A DNA stretch of 64,000 nt. Origin: Flavobacterium sp. LC2016-12 (GTDB taxonomy: Bacteria > Bacteroidota > Bacteroidia > Flavobacteriales > Flavobacteriaceae). The DNA is taken from the NCBI RefSeq assembly GCF_015351595.1, contig NZ_JADKPT010000017.1, positions 1 to 64,000 on the forward strand, read 5' to 3'. The translations under genes were made by a program, and so were the position numbers. The notes beneath the pieces are model-generated. The model searched no databases, had not been told where the DNA came from, and saw only the letters and a program-made list of their open reading frames with translations. Positions 62,537 to 64,000 of this stretch are shown here, piece by piece (the first letter of the stretch is position 1; every line of letters begins with the position of its first letter).

Positions 62537-62569
62537 AAAGGCTCAGAGTTTTTAACTTTGGGCCTTTTT
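62537..62569 (+). terminator. Terminator after the OmpA lipoprotein (copy 1 of a 33-bp repeat)
   Basis: AAAGGCTCAGAG pairs with CTTTGGGCCTT (with G-T pairs), then T. The 33 bases are repeated exactly at 63178-63210, on the far side of the toxin-antitoxin module. Confidence 0.8.
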
Positions 62570-62632
62570 TGATTTCTATAATGAAATTTACTTTCTTATT
62601 ATTTTGTAACTTTGAAATTCTAAATCATAATT

Positions 62633-62884
62633 ATGGGACTTCCGGAATTAAAAGATAAAATAAGAAATCAGTTGGATTTAGCCGATGAAAGAGTTTTGCG
62701 AATTGTTTCTTCTGTTTTTGACAATTATTTGAATGAAGTTGTTTCGTATGATTCAGAAGGAAATCCTTTGACACTATCGGAATATCATAATAGAGTTGAA
62801 GAAGGTTTGGAGGATATAAAATACAATCGAATAATTTCAAAAGAAGATTTGTCGAAAGAAATGCAAGATTGGGATAATGAGTAA
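62633..62884 (+). CDS. Antitoxin-like protein of a type II toxin-antitoxin module
   Basis: 83 residues with the build of Bacteroidota RelE/ParE-type antitoxins: a helical N-terminus, an internal YDSEGNPLTLSEYHNRVEEG core and an acidic tail rich in Asp/Glu (QDWDNE). It overlaps the toxin ATG by eight bases. A TAACTTTG box at 62607-62614 is a possible -7 element. Confidence 0.7.
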   Translation: MGLPELKDKIRNQLDLADERVLRIVSSVFDNYLNEVVSYDSEGNPLTLSEYHNRVEEGLEDIKYNRIISKEDLSKEMQDWDNE

Positions 62885-63174
62885 TGCTAAATTCGAAATT
62901 TTTTGGACAGCAAATGCAAAAGAAGATTTAAAAGAAATTTATATTTCATTAAAAAATAAAATCTCAAAGAAACAGCACTTAGAATTAGAGATGAATTGTT
63001 TAATTGTGCAGATGAGATTGTTTTTGCAGAACGTTTCAATTAGATGAATACAGATTAGATTGTAGACGAATTATAATAAGAAATTTTAAAGTTCTTTATC
63101 AAATTCAGGAAAGTTCAATTTTTGTGGTTAGGGTATTCAATTCGTTTCAAAACCCCATCAAAAGTTTAAAATAA
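62877..63174 (+). pseudogene. RelE/ParE-type toxin gene disrupted by two frameshifts
   Basis: ATG at 62877. The frame begins FEIFWTANAKEDLKEIY, the ParE/RelE signature, but breaks at AAA 62966-62968 and again at TTT 63034-63036. Restoring one base at each gives a continuous chain of about 100 residues with YRLDCRRIIIRNFKVLYQ and FVVRVFNSFQNP, ending at TAA 63172-63174. Both lesions are single-base losses in homopolymers, so either the toxin is dead or the sequence has two errors. Unrepaired, the product stops after 56 codons. Confidence 0.8.
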
Positions 63175-63177
63175 TTT

Positions 63178-63210
63178 AAAGGCTCAGAGTTTTTAACTTT
63201 GGGCCTTTTT
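63178..63210 (+). terminator. Second copy of the 33-bp terminator
   Basis: Identical to 62537-62569. It ends the toxin-antitoxin module and, with copy 1, brackets it as a direct repeat. Confidence 0.8.
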
Positions 63211-63324
63211 ACTTTTTTGAAAGGTCCAAAACCTTATTCTTTTTTTAACTTCTGTAGAATTTTCATTTGAATATTACCTTTGTACCTTTGAACCTCTGCA
63301 ACTTTGAACCTTAAAAAGAAAAAA

Positions 63325-64000
63325 ATGATCTACACCACTTTACCCAACACCGATATAAAAGTTAGTAAAATATGTCTGGGAACAATGACTTTCGGACAAC
63401 AAAATACAGAAGCAGAAGGCCATGCTCAAATGGATTATGCACTTGAAAGAGGTGTGAACTTTTTTGACACTGCCGAAATGTATTCGGTTCCGGCGAGTGA
63501 AGCGACTTATGGAAGTACAGAGAAAATTGTTGGAAGCTGGTTTAAGAAATCAGGAAACCGTGAAAAAGTGGTATTAGCTTCAAAAATTGCGGGTCCAAAT
63601 GCAAATTTTGGCTATATGCGCGAAAAATTAGATTTCTCTCCTGCAAGTATTAAATATGCTGTAGAAAATAGCTTAAAACGCCTTCAAACGGATTATATAG
63701 ATTTATATCAGATGCATTGGCCGGAACGCAAAACTAATACTTTTGGACAACGTGCTTTTAAAGTTCAAAGTGACCCTTGGGAAGATAATTTCAGAGAAGT
63801 TCTTGAAACTTTTGATGGATTGATCAAAGAAGGAAAAATAAAACATATTGGTGTTTCTAATGAAAATGCGTGGGGAATGATGCGTTTTCTGGAAGAAAGT
63901 AAATATCAAAACTTGCCGAGAATTAAAACAATTCAAAATCCTTATAACTTATTAAACCGCCTTTTTGAGGTTGGTTCTGCCGAAGTTTCGATGCATGAAA
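63325..64000 (+). CDS. Aldo/keto reductase, N-terminal part (runs off the window)
   Basis: About 225 codons visible from ATG 63325 to the window end. The AKR pattern is clear: GTMTFGQ at the start, FFDTAEMY with Asp and Tyr of the catalytic set, ASKIAGP carrying the lysine, and the MHWPE histidine (about 130). It resembles the E. coli Tas subgroup. NADPH-dependent reductase with unknown substrate. Confidence 0.9.
   Translation, partial: MIYTTLPNTDIKVSKICLGTMTFGQQNTEAEGHAQMDYALERGVNFFDTAEMYSVPASEATYGSTEKIVGSWFKKSGNREKVVLASKIAGPNANFGYMREKLDFSPASIKYAVENSLKRLQTDYIDLYQMHWPERKTNTFGQRAFKVQSDPWEDNFREVLETFDGLIKEGKIKHIGVSNENAWGMMRFLEESKYQNLPRIKTIQNPYNLLNRLFEVGSAEVSMHE

Noticed and set aside
1..64000. 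tRNA, rRNA, tmRNA, riboswitch or attachment sites
   Set aside because: No cloverleaf-like, rRNA-like or known aptamer sequence was seen in the intergenic DNA, though a covariance-model search was not possible.

Overview
The window is a 64 kb piece of chromosome from a member of the Bacteroidota, almost certainly a Flavobacterium close to F. johnsoniae. The signs are AT-rich DNA, A-rich translation starts without Shine-Dalgarno sites, promoters of the TTTG / TAnnTTTG type, the gliding gene gldH next to ricT, a fused ornithine-lipid synthase (OlsF), and several families of intergenic hairpin repeats. I see no rRNA, tRNA, CRISPR array, prophage or conjugative element. Most genes are core or housekeeping genes; the unusual content is in small mobile or repeated elements and a few odd domain combinations.

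Layout. 1-2818 (-): 5' part of a large secreted adhesin with an N-terminal lectin-like domain and 52-residue two-cysteine repeats, running out of the window. 3168-7294 (+): ricT, gldH and a class A penicillin-binding protein, ended by a strong terminator. 7467-9956 (+): the two subunits of a 3-oxoacid CoA-transferase with a class A beta-lactamase between them, bracketed by related palindromic repeats. 10068-14933: outer membrane protein, PPP-type phosphatase, DNA polymerase IV, a LOV-like PAS protein lacking the photoactive cysteine, and class I fumarase. 15041-15805: a REP-associated tyrosine transposase between two identical 105-bp palindromic elements. 15823-21000 (-): a nucleoside-recognition membrane protein, then a DNA-repair cluster (AlkZ-like glycosylase, PolB-like exonuclease, Ogt) and an NAD-binding epimerase. 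21133-27849: GNAT, a LysR regulator divergent from a rhodanese, M28 membrane peptidase, zinc-ribbon protein, GNAT-nitrilase fusion, and ssb. 27917-37007 (-): DUF2461, a small Cys/Lys-rich protein, ferritin, a secreted unknown, OmpA, chloramphenicol acetyltransferase, HAD phosphatase, EamA transporter, metG. 37342-46939: DUF1080 protein, CDGSH protein, exported DinB-like fusion, PhzF, YdeI, a small M50-like membrane protein, small lipoproteins and a patatin-like phospholipase. 47230-54753 (+): serS, lgt, TPR protein, DUF4286, rsmA, mgtE, proC. 54981-64000: monooxygenase-like protein, nhaA, 2-hydroxyacid dehydrogenase, DUF805 and TM2 proteins, olsF, exonuclease III, an OmpA lipoprotein, a broken toxin-antitoxin module between two copies of a terminator, and the start of an aldo/keto reductase.

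How the parts fit together. Envelope functions dominate: peptidoglycan synthesis (PBP1A), lipoprotein maturation (lgt) that serves the many lipoproteins seen (GldH, the PKD protein, OmpA lipoprotein), ornithine lipid synthesis (OlsF), two OmpA-type peptidoglycan anchors, and gliding. DNA repair is a second theme: dinB, AlkZ-like glycosylase, Ogt, exonuclease III, ssb and a PolB-like exonuclease. The repeat elements (REP/RAYT unit, GTCATTTCGACGAAGG inverted repeats, ATTAGATAAT palindromes, CGCAAAG repeats, and a GC-rich bipartite element) sit almost entirely between genes and seem to have shaped local gene order, most clearly at the beta-lactamase and at the toxin-antitoxin remnant.
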